Source of the DNA: Bog-473 sp963755495
Lineage (GTDB): Bacteria; Actinomycetota; Acidimicrobiia; Acidimicrobiales; RAAP-2
Reading direction: 5' to 3'
Length of the DNA stretch: 64,000 nucleotides
Assembly: GCA_963755495.1 (NCBI GenBank)
Contig: CAVWJS010000006.1
Location: forward strand, 682,001 to 746,000
Of the stretch, positions 27,382 through 36,614 are shown in pieces. The translations under genes were made by a program, and so were the position numbers. Below the pieces are notes generated by a model. It had not been told where the DNA came from, ran no database searches, and saw only the letters and a program-made list of their open reading frames with translations. The first letter of the stretch is position 1. Every line of letters begins with the position of its first letter.

Positions 27382-28266
27382 ATGCGCGCCCGGGCCCCTG
27401 CCTCGTCGGCGAATTTAGGGCCCGGATTCGACGCACTCGCCGTCGCTCTGGATTGCTATGTCCAGGTGGAAGTGGAGCCCGCTGGCGCACTGCGCGTCCA
27501 CAGCGAGGGCGAGGGTGCCGGACTCTGTGACGACGCGTCACACCTTGCGGTGCGTGTGGCCACGTCCATACTCGGTCACGATCGGATCGCGGTGACGGTG
27601 CGTTCCCAGATCCCGGTGTCACGTGGCCTCGGCTCATCTGCCGCGCTGGCGGCTGCGGCTGCGGCTGCGGCCGGGTCTGACGACCCGTTCTCTATCGCCG
27701 CCGACCTCGACGGCCATCCCGAGAATGCGGCGGCAAGTGTCTTTGGCGGGCTGGTGGCGGCCACCCTCGTGGACGAACGCGCCACCGCGGCGCAGCTCCC
27801 CCTCCACGATGGCCTGGCCTTCGTGGTCATCGTGCCCGATCGCGCCTTGGTCACGGCACAGGCCCGGGCGGTCCTGCCTATGACGCTCACACGTGATGAC
27901 GCCCTCTTCAACTTGGGCCGGATGGGCCTCCTGCTCGCCGGACTGGCCCAGCCGGCGCTTTTGACGCCGGCTGCGACCGCTGATCGCCTGCACCAAAATG
28001 CACGCGCCACGCTCTTTCCTGAGGCCCCGGCTCTTCTTTCGGCCCTGGTCGACTGTGGAGCGCTGGCGTCATGCTGGTCGGGTGCCGGCCCCTCGTTATT
28101 GGGCATCACTCTCGAGGATTCGGCCGAAAAGGTGTGCGCAGGTGCGCAGTCAGCCCTGGAGAACTCGGGGATCGCCGGTCGGGTCCTCGTGCTGCACCCC
28201 GATCGCCGGGGACTTGTCATCGGCGAGGATGCCGAACTTCCAGATCCACTTCGCCACTCCAGCTGA
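27382..28266 (+). CDS. thrB: Homoserine kinase
   Basis: ThrB phosphorylates homoserine in threonine synthesis. The GHMP-kinase fold is shown by RARAPASSANLGPGFDALAV at the start and the ATP loop VSRGLGSSAALAAAA. A conserved C-terminal SWSGAGPSLLG-type motif (CWSGAGPSLLGIT) is also present. The ATG at 27382 gives 294 aa, the usual length; a longer open frame upstream lies inside the carboxypeptidase gene and is ignored. Threonine synthase and homoserine dehydrogenase are not in the window. Confidence 0.93.
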   Translation: MRARAPASSANLGPGFDALAVALDCYVQVEVEPAGALRVHSEGEGAGLCDDASHLAVRVATSILGHDRIAVTVRSQIPVSRGLGSSAALAAAAAAAAGSDDPFSIAADLDGHPENAAASVFGGLVAATLVDERATAAQLPLHDGLAFVVIVPDRALVTAQARAVLPMTLTRDDALFNLGRMGLLLAGLAQPALLTPAATADRLHQNARATLFPEAPALLSALVDCGALASCWSGAGPSLLGITLEDSAEKVCAGAQSALENSGIAGRVLVLHPDRRGLVIGEDAELPDPLRHSS

Positions 28267-28774
28267 GCTCGCGGGCCCGTCCATCGCCGCACGGTCCGCG
28301 GTCTTTGCGCCTGGTTCTGCGAAAATGTGCAGCATGAAGCGCTCTCAGCGATGGTCATTAGACAGCGAAGAGGGGCCGGGTCACCGGAGGTCGCAGGCGG
28401 GGCCATTCCGGCGGCGGCGCGCACTACGGCACCTTGACAGCCTGGCCCAGCACCCAGCACGCGAACTCAGCGAGACGGTTGGCGTCGCACACGTCCGAGT
28501 GATCGGTGACTCTGAGGGCCAGCCTTCGCCTCTACGAAACGGCGTACTGCCCGCACCGGTACCCGTGTCGCTACCCGCTCCCACTCCCGTTCCCACTCCC
28601 ACTCCCACTCCCACAGCAGCGGCCGCGGCCGCGATTCTCGAGCAGCGCAACGAGACCCCGAGGCTCGACGTTGAAAGAGCGCGCAACGCCAGTGATCGCT
28701 TTCACGCCGAACCGACCGATGAGGAACTCGGTGTGTTGCTTCTTCCCGCAACACAGCAGAGGTAGCTTTTCGCG
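28267..28774. other. Unassigned 0.5-kb region with a (ccactc)n microsatellite
   Basis: No gene is recognised with confidence. A CCCACTC-type microsatellite fills about 28577-28613 and gives PT repeats on the plus strand and W/E or G/V repeats on the minus strand. A plus frame from 28334 to 28765 and a short minus-strand run ending near 28437 (LAEFACWVLGQAVKVP, then stop) look partly gene-like but match no family I know. A degraded or frameshifted small gene is possible. Confidence 0.4.
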
Positions 28775-29296
28775 TCAGGATACGAGATCCACGCGCATGC
28801 ACACTCTCTGTGCCGGATCGAGACCTTGCAGGACTTCGTGGGCCTGCACATTGCGTAGTTCCGGGCCGATCTGATCGTCATCGAGCACCGCCAAGCCAAG
28901 ATGCTCATAAAGCGGTTGGTTCCACGGAACGGCGGCAAAAGTCGTCAAGGTAATGGCTTTCATTCCGTGCCGACGCGTCCAACCACCCACATGCGCACAC
29001 AGAGCGCGCCCCAAACCGTTGCCTTGATATTCCGGTAGCACGCTGATTTGTTCGATGTGTGTCTGGCCATCGACGATGTCGACAATGACATAGCCCAATG
29101 GCGCATCGTGCGCGTCAACGACGGTCCAACTGCGCCCCGCTGCGGCGTAGTGAGCCAGCTCGTCGACCGAGGTTGGTTCGGCGGCTGCCACTTCGGGCAG
29201 CCCTACTTCGTGGAAACGCTGACCGGCGCGTCGTTCGATTTCGCGCAACGCCTCCCCTTCGTCGACACGGGTAGCGCGAATGGTGACATTGGCCAA
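28775..29296 (-). CDS. GNAT-family N-acetyltransferase
   Basis: The 173-aa protein has the acetyl-CoA binding motif ISVLPEYQGNGLGRALCAHV (Q/RxxGxG/A) after the beta strand YVIVDIVDGQTHIEQ, and the C-terminal PWNQPLYEHLGL pattern typical of GNAT motif B. Similar proteins acetylate small molecules such as amines or amino acids; the substrate is not predictable. It is transcribed away from the Ser/Gly-rich secreted protein gene at 29421, with 124 bp between the two starts. Confidence 0.85.
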   Translation of the reverse strand: MANVTIRATRVDEGEALREIERRAGQRFHEVGLPEVAAAEPTSVDELAHYAAAGRSWTVVDAHDAPLGYVIVDIVDGQTHIEQISVLPEYQGNGLGRALCAHVGGWTRRHGMKAITLTTFAAVPWNQPLYEHLGLAVLDDDQIGPELRNVQAHEVLQGLDPAQRVCMRVDLVS

Positions 29297-29420
29297 TGTC
29301 GGGACTCCTATCGCGTTGTGACGGAGTTCTGTCCCAACTCACAGGTCCACACCGCACAGTGATGATGTCCCCTCAGGTGGGGAAGCACAAGCAACCATCA
29401 ACCAGAAAAGGACCTACACC

Positions 29421-29795
29421 ATGAAACTTCATCTGCGCAGTGCAGTTGCCGTCGGTGCTCTCACCGCTGGACTCGTCACTGGCGGAGCGCTGGTCGCCAA
29501 TGCGGCGACGAGCACATCGAGCACGGGCTCCACCGCCGCCACCGCCACCAGCACCGGCGGCACCGGTAGCACGGGCTCATCGTCGGGTACCGGTGCAACC
29601 TCGAATTCCTCCGGCTCGACCAGCTCCACACCCTCGAGCAGTTCCACCGGCTCAACTGGGTCGGGTTCAACTGGGTCGGGTTCAACCAAGGACTGCCCCA
29701 ACATGGGCACCGGCTCAAGTTCGGGCGCCGGTTCGGCTCTACGCGGTACGCCGCCGGCGGGCACGGGCACGGGCACGAGCACCGAGTCGGGGTAG
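29421..29795 (+). CDS. Small secreted Ser/Thr/Gly-rich protein
   Basis: The first 30 residues form a clear signal peptide: MKLHLRSAVAVGALTAGLVT, then GGALVANAAT with a likely cleavage after ANA. The mature 90 residues are almost only Ser, Thr, Gly and Ala, with repeated STGSGSTGS-type units and one Cys (TKDCPNMG). No domain is recognised. The low complexity suggests an extended, perhaps glycosylated, surface or secreted protein. The gene ends before a strong hairpin shared with the convergent transporter gene. Confidence 0.65.
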   Translation: MKLHLRSAVAVGALTAGLVTGGALVANAATSTSSTGSTAATATSTGGTGSTGSSSGTGATSNSSGSTSSTPSSSSTGSTGSGSTGSGSTKDCPNMGTGSSSGAGSALRGTPPAGTGTGTSTESG

Positions 29796-29836
29796 ACCGA
29801 ACGGTAGCCCGCATTGAGCTGGACGCCCTATCGCCC

Positions 29837-29874
29837 ACGTGAGGCTCCCGATGCGCCCGTCGGGAGCCTCACGT
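29837..29874. terminator. Bidirectional hairpin between convergent genes
   Basis: A perfect 15-bp stem (arms 29837-29851 and 29860-29874, 8-nt loop) lies between the stops of the secreted protein gene and the transporter gene. No long T-run follows on either side, as is common in high-GC genomes. Terminator function is inferred from position. Confidence 0.75.
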
Positions 29875-29877
29875 GCC

Positions 29878-30822
29878 TCAGACCGCCTCTTCCAATCCAG
29901 AGATCTCCGGGGACTGGGCGATGGCGAAGACGCCCACCGTGATGAGTGCGAGACCGATGACCTCGAGTGCGACTGCGGCCCCGTAGGTATCGATGTGCTC
30001 GCCAAAGAAGACGAGGCTGATAGCGATTGCCACCAATGGTTGGACCACGGTCAACGCGGGAAGCGACAGGCGAAGAGCGCCGGCGTGGAATGCAGCCTGG
30101 GTCAGCAGGAGTGAGACCACGGCGGCGAACAGCAGCGCGTACGGCTCCCAGCTCATCAGGACGTGCAGGCTTCCACGGTTGAGGAGCACTCCGGTTCGTT
30201 CCGTGAGGGCGGCTGTGTATCCGAAGGCCGCTCCGGAACCGATGGCCAAGATCACGGCGGATCTCTGGCGCGAGCCAGTCCGGTTCCCCGCAACGACGGT
30301 GCCGCCACAAAAGACGGCAACAAGGCCGGATAGGACGATCCACGCCTCGGCGGACGCGTGGGGGTGGCCGATCCCTGGCCGCCCCACCCCTAGGAAGAGG
30401 GCCAGTCCTCCCGCGATCGCACCGGCCGAGACCAACGAGGCCACCGAAATGCGTCGGTGTTCCAGGCGGGCGGCTACGGGCAGGGCGACCACGAGGCTGA
30501 GGACGAGCAAGGGTTCGACGAGGGGAAGTGAGCCTCGACGCAAGGCCAGGAACTGAAAGAGGTACCCCACGCCGTCGAGAAGATTTCCGACGAGCCACCA
30601 AGGCTGCCGTACCAGTCTGCCCAGTGGGCCCAAGCGCATGACGCTGTCGGCGGTCTCCTTGGTCGTTGCATGGTGCTGGAGAACGGCGGCCACTCCGTAC
30701 GCCATTGCGCTGGCCAGCGAGAGCAGAACGATGGAAACGAGATAGCCAGCCGCATGATGATGGACGAGAGCGTCGCCGTGAGCAGTGGGGATCTTGAGGA
30801 GCGCCCCCGTCCGCGCCTCCAT
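29878..30822 (-). CDS. DMT-superfamily (EamA-like) membrane transporter
   Basis: The protein is hydrophobic throughout, with about ten membrane helices, for example LVSIVLLSLASAMAYGVAAV, LALFLGVG, LFAAVVSLLLTQAAF and VALEVIGLALITVGVFAIAQ. The paired-repeat layout and the ending PLVAIAISLVFFGEHI are typical of drug/metabolite exporters. The start is placed at MEARTGALLK (30822); the frame is open further upstream but with soluble, basic sequence. The substrate is unknown. It converges on the secreted protein gene and is divergent from miaB. Confidence 0.8.
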   Translation of the reverse strand: MEARTGALLKIPTAHGDALVHHHAAGYLVSIVLLSLASAMAYGVAAVLQHHATTKETADSVMRLGPLGRLVRQPWWLVGNLLDGVGYLFQFLALRRGSLPLVEPLLVLSLVVALPVAARLEHRRISVASLVSAGAIAGGLALFLGVGRPGIGHPHASAEAWIVLSGLVAVFCGGTVVAGNRTGSRQRSAVILAIGSGAAFGYTAALTERTGVLLNRGSLHVLMSWEPYALLFAAVVSLLLTQAAFHAGALRLSLPALTVVQPLVAIAISLVFFGEHIDTYGAAVALEVIGLALITVGVFAIAQSPEISGLEEAV

Positions 30823-30935
30823 GCGGCAAACAGTAACGCTCGTTCGCGACAAGGACGTCCTCCGCAGGGATGAGCTTCGGCCCCGGCGGTGCTCGGCTAC
30901 CAAGTGGGGCGGGTGGGGGGCCGTAGACTGCTCGA

Positions 30936-32336
30936 ATGGCCAAGTCCTTCATCATCCGCACCTTTGGGTGCCAGATGAACGAGCACGATTCTGAGCGGTT
31001 GGCCGGCATGCTGACGGCCGACGGCATGCACCAAACCGATGACATGCACGAGGCCGATGTCGTCGTGCTCAACACGTGCTGCATCCGGGAGAATGCCGAC
31101 CAGAAGCTCTACGGGACCCTCGGCAGTCTCAAGACTCTGGTCGACGCCAAACCCGGACTGCAAATAGCGGTAGGAGGGTGCTTGGCCCAAAAGGACCGTG
31201 AGCTGATTCAACAGAAGGTGGGCTGGGTGGACGTCGTGTTCGGCACGCACAATCTGACCAGCGCACCCGAGTTGTTGCGACGGGCCGAGCGTGAGGGTCA
31301 GGTCATGGAGATACTCAATTCACCGACGCCCGAGAGCATCTCCAACCACCTGATGGCTCCCGACGCCGTCCGTGAGTTGCCCTACGCAGCATGGGTCAAC
31401 ATCCAGATGGGGTGCGACAATTCGTGCGCCTTTTGCATTGTTCCGTCGGTGCGTGGCCCCGAGGTCAGCCGGCCCATGGCCGACATAGTGACCGAAGTCG
31501 AGACGCTGGCGCAGCGAGGAGTGAGTGAGGTGACGCTGCTGGGTCAGAACGTCAACTCGTACGGCCGCGACATCACACATCGTCGACCTCTTTTCGCTGA
31601 CCTGCTGCATGCCATCGGCGCCATCGACGGCATTGGTCGCATCCGTTTCACCAGCCCTCACCCCAAGGACCTCCGACCTGAGACCATCGAGGCCATGGCC
31701 ACGGTGCCCGAAGTGTGTGAGCAGCTGCACCTGCCTCTGCAGTCGGGGAGCAACCGGGTGCTGTCAGCCATGCGTCGCGGCTATAGCGCGGAGCGCTACT
31801 TGGAGCGTCTGGCCTCCGCCCGACTCGCCATCGATGACCTCGCAGTGACCACCGACATCATCGTGGGCTTCCCCGGCGAGACGCAGCAGGACTTCGAAGA
31901 CACCTTGGCCGTGGTGGCCGATGCCGGCTATGACAGCGCCTACACGTTCATCTTCTCGCCCCGACCCGGAACGCGGGCGGCCGACATGGTGGACGAGTTC
32001 ATCGCCCCCGAGGTCATTTCGGAGCGCTTCGAACGGCTGAAGGCCGTGGTCGACCGCTCCTCCCTCGCCCGTCATCAGGCGCGGGTCGGGCGGACCGAGG
32101 AGCTCCTGGTCGAGGGGGTAAGCCGCCGCGACGAGTCAATGCTCTCGGGGCGGACCCGACAAGGGAAGCTGGTCCATTTCGCGCCGAAGGCACCGGGGAT
32201 GAATGGAACCCCAACGGCGGGAGCGTTGGCCAAGGTGACCATCACCGCCGGGCATCCACACCATCTGTCAGGGCGGCTCGAGGAGGTCACCGCCCGGCCG
32301 CGACACCGGGTGCGAATCCCGCTGGCCAGCGCTTGA
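30936..32336 (+). CDS. miaB: tRNA-2-methylthio-N6-dimethylallyladenosine synthase
   Basis: MiaB methylthiolates i6A37 in tRNAs. The N-terminal UPF0004 domain begins FIIRTFGCQMNEHDSERLAG, with Cys ligands in NTCCIRENA and GCLAQ. The radical SAM motif is CDNSCAFC in WVNIQMGCDNSCAFCIVPSV. A C-terminal TRAM domain covers about residues 380-450 (RTEELLVEGVSRRDESMLSG). At 466 aa it is normal. Its stop overlaps the TTG start of miaA, whose product makes the i6A substrate, so the two steps are coupled. Confidence 0.95.
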   Translation: MAKSFIIRTFGCQMNEHDSERLAGMLTADGMHQTDDMHEADVVVLNTCCIRENADQKLYGTLGSLKTLVDAKPGLQIAVGGCLAQKDRELIQQKVGWVDVVFGTHNLTSAPELLRRAEREGQVMEILNSPTPESISNHLMAPDAVRELPYAAWVNIQMGCDNSCAFCIVPSVRGPEVSRPMADIVTEVETLAQRGVSEVTLLGQNVNSYGRDITHRRPLFADLLHAIGAIDGIGRIRFTSPHPKDLRPETIEAMATVPEVCEQLHLPLQSGSNRVLSAMRRGYSAERYLERLASARLAIDDLAVTTDIIVGFPGETQQDFEDTLAVVADAGYDSAYTFIFSPRPGTRAADMVDEFIAPEVISERFERLKAVVDRSSLARHQARVGRTEELLVEGVSRRDESMLSGRTRQGKLVHFAPKAPGMNGTPTAGALAKVTITAGHPHHLSGRLEEVTARPRHRVRIPLASA

Positions 32337-33305
32337 CGATCGTTTCCCTCCTCGGTGTGACGGCGTCGGGGAAGTCGGAGGCGGCGCTGGAAGTGGCCAA
32401 GCGGCGGGGGGACGTCGAGATCGTGTCCGTGGACTCGATGTGCGTGTATCGGGGCATGGATATCGGCACCTCGAAACCCACGCCGGCTCAGCGAGCCGAG
32501 GTGCCACATCACCTGCTCGACCTGGTCGACCCCGACCAGGAGTTCACCGTCACGCAATTCCAGGCAGCCGCCCGCGAAGCGCTGCGCGGCATCGCCAGTC
32601 GGGGGCACCACGCGTTCTTGGTGGGCGGCACCGGCCTCTACCTGCGAGCCGTGGTGGACGATCTGCAGTTTCCGGGTCGCTATCCCGAGGTGAAGGCCGC
32701 CCTCGACGCCGAGCTGGACGAGGGCGGCATCGAAGTGCCTGCCCTGCATGCCCGCCTGATGGTGCTTGATCCACGCGGCCGCAGCGCGGATGGAGCCGAC
32801 CAATCGGCGCCGGGTGGTGCGGGCGCTCGAGGTGACGCTCGGCTCGGGCCAGCCCTTTTCCACCTTCGGTCCGGGTCTGGAGGCTTATCCCGCCACGCCG
32901 GTGGCCATGATCGGTCTGACCCGCTCCAACGAGGAGGTCGACCGTCGCATCGCCGAGCGCTTCGCCCGCTGGATCGCAGGGGGACTGCTCCTGGAGGTGC
33001 GGGCGTTGGCCGAGCGCCCGGGCGGTATCTCGCGCACGGCTCGTCAGGCCCTGGGCTACCGGGAGCTCCTGGCCCACGTGGAAGGGGGAGTCCCCCTGGT
33101 CGACTGCGTCGACGAGGCGGTTCGGCGCACCCGCTCGTTCGCCCGGCGCCAGGCCTCCTGGTTTCGGCGTGATCCCCGCATCGTGTGGACCGATCCCGAG
33201 GTGGGCCCGATCCCGCTCCTGGACCAGGTACTGGGAGCGCACGAGCCACGCGCCCGAGAGGCGCACGAGCCACGCGCCCGAGAGGCGCACGAACATCGGT
33301 TCTGA
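32333..33305 (+). CDS. miaA: tRNA dimethylallyltransferase, frameshifted
   Basis: MiaA adds dimethylallyl to A37 of tRNAs reading UNN codons. The first frame carries the P-loop VSLLGVTASGKSEAAL, the SVDSMCVYRGMDIGTSKP motif and FLVGGTGLYLRAVVDDL, up to HARLMVLDP near 32773. The second frame continues AAAARMEPTNRRRVVRALEV and runs to the stop at 33305. The joined protein is about 320 aa, as expected, so a single-base indel near 32773 is implied. The C terminus contains a 24-bp tandem repeat. dapF follows at once. Confidence 0.88.
33237..33296 (+). repeat. 24-bp tandem repeat at the 3' end of miaA
   Basis: Two perfect 24-bp copies (33237-33260 and 33261-33284) and a partial third lie in frame and encode AHEPRARE repeats at the C terminus of MiaA, outside the conserved domain. 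Confidence 0.88.
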
Positions 33306-33316
33306 ACTGCGAGACT

Positions 33317-34141
33317 GTGAGGGTGCACTGCACGAAACACGAAGGGGCGGGCAACGACTTCATCGTTGTCCTCGATCCCGCCGACGCCCTCCGCCTCTCG
33401 GTGGCTCAGGTTCGCCTGCTCTGCGACCGGCGCCGGGGCATCGGAGCTGATGGAATCATCCGCGTCGGACCAGGTCGCGACGGCTGTGACCTGTCAATGG
33501 AGTTGCGCAACGCCGACGGGGGGGAGGCCGAGATGAGCGGCAACGGGATCCGTTGCCTGGCCCAGGCGGCCGTCGATGCCGCGCTGGTCGCGCCGCCCCG
33601 CTTCACCGTTGCCACGGCTGGCGGCGTGCGCACCATCGACTTCGTGCCCGGCGAAGCGCCCGGATGGGCCCGAGCCAGTGTCGATATGGGGCCGGTGACG
33701 CTCGGGCCCGATCAGGCGCAGCAATTCGAGGATCGCAAGGCTCGCACGGTCGACGTGGGCAACCCGCATCTCGTGTTGTATGGCCCCGAGGTGGCGGGCG
33801 TCGACATCGCGGTGCTGGGGCCTCAGCTCCAGTCCGCCTTCTCGGGTGGGATCAATGTGGAGTGGATCAGCGTGACCTCCGACGGCGACGGCGAATTGCT
33901 CGACTTACGGGTGTGGGAGCGGGGCGCGGGCGAGACCTTGGCCTGCGGTACGGGCAGCGTGGCCGCTGCCGCCGCCGCTCGGTCCTGGGGCGTGGTCAGC
34001 GGGAGTGGCCCGGTACGGGTCCAAAATCCCGGTGGCATTCTCGAGGTCACCCTGGGCGCCGGTCCGCGTGATCCCGCCGTCCTGACCGGACCGGTACGCA
34101 AGATCGCCGACATCGATGTACACGCCGGGATGCTCTCTTGA
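33317..34141 (+). CDS. dapF: Diaminopimelate epimerase, with Ser in place of the first catalytic Cys
   Basis: DapF interconverts LL- and meso-diaminopimelate with a two-cysteine mechanism. The fold is clear: HCTKHEGAGNDFIVV, GIGADGIIRVGP, VDVGNPHLVL and ERGAGETLACGTGSVA. The second catalytic Cys is present in LACGTGS. The first, normally in MCGNGxR, is replaced by Ser74 (codon agc at 33536-33538) in AEMSGNGIRCLAQ, though a Cys follows four residues after the GN pair. GTG at 33317 or 33323 can start it. The TTG start of hflX overlaps its stop. Whether the enzyme is active as written is open. Confidence 0.9.
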   Translation: MRVHCTKHEGAGNDFIVVLDPADALRLSVAQVRLLCDRRRGIGADGIIRVGPGRDGCDLSMELRNADGGEAEMSGNGIRCLAQAAVDAALVAPPRFTVATAGGVRTIDFVPGEAPGWARASVDMGPVTLGPDQAQQFEDRKARTVDVGNPHLVLYGPEVAGVDIAVLGPQLQSAFSGGINVEWISVTSDGDGELLDLRVWERGAGETLACGTGSVAAAAAARSWGVVSGSGPVRVQNPGGILEVTLGAGPRDPAVLTGPVRKIADIDVHAGMLS

Positions 34142-35421
34142 CCAACCTGTTGCCAGGGACGCTGATCGATCGGTCCTTCCGGGAGCGCATCATTTTGGTG
34201 GGTGTCATCTTCCCCGGCATTTCCCCCGAGGCGGTCGACGAGGCTCTCGATGAGCTGGCGCAACTGGTCGACAGTGCCGGCGCCGACGTGGTCGGGCGCG
34301 TCGTGCAGCGACGGGATTCCCCGGAGCCGGCCACGTTCATCGGACGAGGCAAGGCCGAGGAGATCGCAGCCTTGAGCCGTACCCTCGATGCCGACACGGT
34401 CGTCTTCGACGAGGAGCTGAGCCCGGCCCAGCAGAGAAACCTCGAGAAGGTGTTCGGGCGCACCGCGATCGATCGCACTGCGGTGATCCTCGACATCTTC
34501 GCCCAGAACGCCCGGAGTCCCGAAGGAAAGGCACAGGTCGAGCTTGCTCTCCTGCGCTACCGACTGCCCCGCCTGCGGGGCCGGGGCGGGGAACTCAGCC
34601 AGCAAGCGGGCGGGATCGGGACGCGAGGGCCGGGCGAGACACAGCTGGAAGTCGATCGCCGGAGATTGGTGCGACGAATGCACCGCTTGGAGGCTGATCT
34701 GCGCGAGGTGGATCGGACGCGCTCGTTGCAACGGCGGGGCCGAGCCCGGGGCCGTCATCGCGAGTTAGCCCTGGTCGGCTACACCAACGCCGGGAAGTCC
34801 ACCCTTCTCAATGCGCTGACCGATGCCGGGGTGCCGGCCGCCAACAGGTTGTTCGTCACGCTGGATCCCCGCACCCGCCAGTTCGCCCTCCCCGGTGGTG
34901 AGACGGTACTGGTCACCGACACGGTTGGTTTCGTGCGCAAACTACCCCATCAGCTGGTCGAGGCGTTTCGCACCACCCTGGCCTCGGTGCGCCTGGCCGA
35001 TCTGCTCGTCCACGTGGTCGATGGATCAGCCGAGCACGCCGAGGGGCAGATGGTTGCGGTCCGCACCGTGCTCGAGGAGATCGGCGCGGCCGATGTGCCC
35101 GAGCTGGTCGTGGTGAACAAAGCCGACCGGGCACCGCTCGAAGCGAAGGCGCTGGCGAAGCGGATGGAGGGGTCGGTGCTGGTCTCCGCCCGCACGGGGG
35201 AAGGCGTCGACGAGTTCCTACGCGTCGTGGGCGACCGGCTCCGGGGCGCTGACCGCGTGGTCGAGCTCACGGTGCCCTGGGCCCGCGGCGATGTCCTGGC
35301 CGCCATTCACCGCGAAGGTGAGGTGGTGGGCCAGATCGACGGTGACGAGTTCGCCACGTTGCAGGTTGTGCTGGACGACGTGGGCAAAGCGCGGTTCGCC
35401 GAGTTCGTGGCAGGGGCATGA
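34138..35421 (+). CDS. hflX: Ribosome-associated GTPase HflX
   Basis: HflX splits stalled ribosomes after stress. The N-terminal HflX domain includes VVQRRDSPEPATFIGRGKAE and VFDEELSPAQQRNLEKVFGR, followed by the Gly-rich GGIGTRGPGETQLEVDRR linker. The G domain has G1 GYTNAGKST, G3 DTVGF and G4 NKAD. At 427 aa it has the usual length. Starts and stops overlap on both sides (TTGA with dapF, ATGA with dapC), so it is embedded in a DAP-lysine operon, as in other actinobacteria. Confidence 0.95.
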   Translation: MTNLLPGTLIDRSFRERIILVGVIFPGISPEAVDEALDELAQLVDSAGADVVGRVVQRRDSPEPATFIGRGKAEEIAALSRTLDADTVVFDEELSPAQQRNLEKVFGRTAIDRTAVILDIFAQNARSPEGKAQVELALLRYRLPRLRGRGGELSQQAGGIGTRGPGETQLEVDRRRLVRRMHRLEADLREVDRTRSLQRRGRARGRHRELALVGYTNAGKSTLLNALTDAGVPAANRLFVTLDPRTRQFALPGGETVLVTDTVGFVRKLPHQLVEAFRTTLASVRLADLLVHVVDGSAEHAEGQMVAVRTVLEEIGAADVPELVVVNKADRAPLEAKALAKRMEGSVLVSARTGEGVDEFLRVVGDRLRGADRVVELTVPWARGDVLAAIHREGEVVGQIDGDEFATLQVVLDDVGKARFAEFVAGA

Positions 35422-36554
35422 TGGCGTCAATGCCGTTCCAGCTCCCTCCATACCCCTACGACCGGGTCGCCGCCTTGGGCAAGCTGGCCGAGGCTCTCCC
35501 CGGCGGCATTGTCGACTGCTCCATCGGGACCCCATGCGATCCGCCGCTCCCCGCTGTGGTCGATGCGCTCTCGACGTCGGACAGCGAACGAGGGTATCCG
35601 GCCTCGGCCGGAAGCCCGGTCCTGATCGCCGCCGCCAGGGCGTGGCTAGAGCGCCGCTTCGGCCTGGGATCTGTCTCGCCGTCCTCGCTGGCGGCGTGTG
35701 TGGGCACCAAGGAGTTCGTGGCATCGGCGCCCCATTTCTTGCGGCTCCGCCAGCCTGATCGCGACACCGTCCTCTACCCGGCCGTGTCGTATCCGACCTA
35801 CGCCATGGGGGCGGCATTGGCGGGATGCCGGGCTGTACCCGTCCCACCCCTTAGGGGTCAACTCGGTGGCCTCGATCTGGCGTCCGTCGCCGAGTCCGAT
35901 GCGGCGCGTGCGCTTTTGCTGTGGTCCAACTCGCCCTCGAATCCCAGCGGAGGACTCGGGGACCTGAATGCCGAAGCTGCTTGGGGTCGGGCCCGGGGCG
36001 TGCCTATCTTCTCCGACGAGTGCTACGCCGAGTTCACCTGGGACGGGCCACCGCGGTCGATTCTCCAGAGTGGGTTCGAGGGAGTGGTGGCGGTCCATTC
36101 GCTCTCGAAGCGCTCGAATTTGGCCGGTGTGCGCGTGGGGTTCTTCGCGGGCGATGGCGAGCTGGTGGCATTCCTGCGCAGCGTGCGTCAACACGCGGGC
36201 CTCATGGTTCCTGGGCCGGCTCAAGCGGCCGGTGCCGTGGCGCTGGGCGACGACGACCACGTGACCGTACAGCGGGCGCGCTATCTGGATCGATTGGCGT
36301 TCCTGGCTGGCGTGCTGACCGAGGCCGGTTTTCCGGTGACCCTGCCCCAGGGTGGCTTCTATCTCTGGGTCCCGGTCCCCGATGCATGGAGCGACGCCTG
36401 GTCGATGGCCGAGGATCTGTCGCGCCGCGCTGGACTTCTCGTCAGCCCCGGGGATCTCTACGGCGAAGGCGGAAGTGGCTTCGTTCGGGTGGCGGTGGTC
36501 CAGCCGATGGACCGCCTCGAGCTGGTGGCGGCGCGACTCCTCGGCTCCCGTTAG
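35418..36554 (+). CDS. dapC: Succinyldiaminopimelate transaminase (class I/II PLP fold)
   Basis: This PLP enzyme makes N-succinyl-LL-2,6-diaminoheptanedioate, the third step of the succinylase branch. Motifs include VDCSIGTPCDPPLPAVVDAL, the substrate region YPAVSYPTYAMGA, NSPSNPSG, SDECYAEF and the PLP-binding Lys in VHSLSKRSNLAGVRVGFF. It lies between hflX and dapD in a run with dapF and dapE, which supports dapC over other aminotransferase roles. Length 378 aa. Its start overlaps hflX by 4 bp. Confidence 0.9.
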   Translation: MMASMPFQLPPYPYDRVAALGKLAEALPGGIVDCSIGTPCDPPLPAVVDALSTSDSERGYPASAGSPVLIAAARAWLERRFGLGSVSPSSLAACVGTKEFVASAPHFLRLRQPDRDTVLYPAVSYPTYAMGAALAGCRAVPVPPLRGQLGGLDLASVAESDAARALLLWSNSPSNPSGGLGDLNAEAAWGRARGVPIFSDECYAEFTWDGPPRSILQSGFEGVVAVHSLSKRSNLAGVRVGFFAGDGELVAFLRSVRQHAGLMVPGPAQAAGAVALGDDDHVTVQRARYLDRLAFLAGVLTEAGFPVTLPQGGFYLWVPVPDAWSDAWSMAEDLSRRAGLLVSPGDLYGEGGSGFVRVAVVQPMDRLELVAARLLGSR

Positions 36555-36614
36555 TCCAGCTCCGGTTCCTACGTCGTTCTCCGCTGAGCCGACTGCCGCT
36601 ATTAGGGTGAGCCA

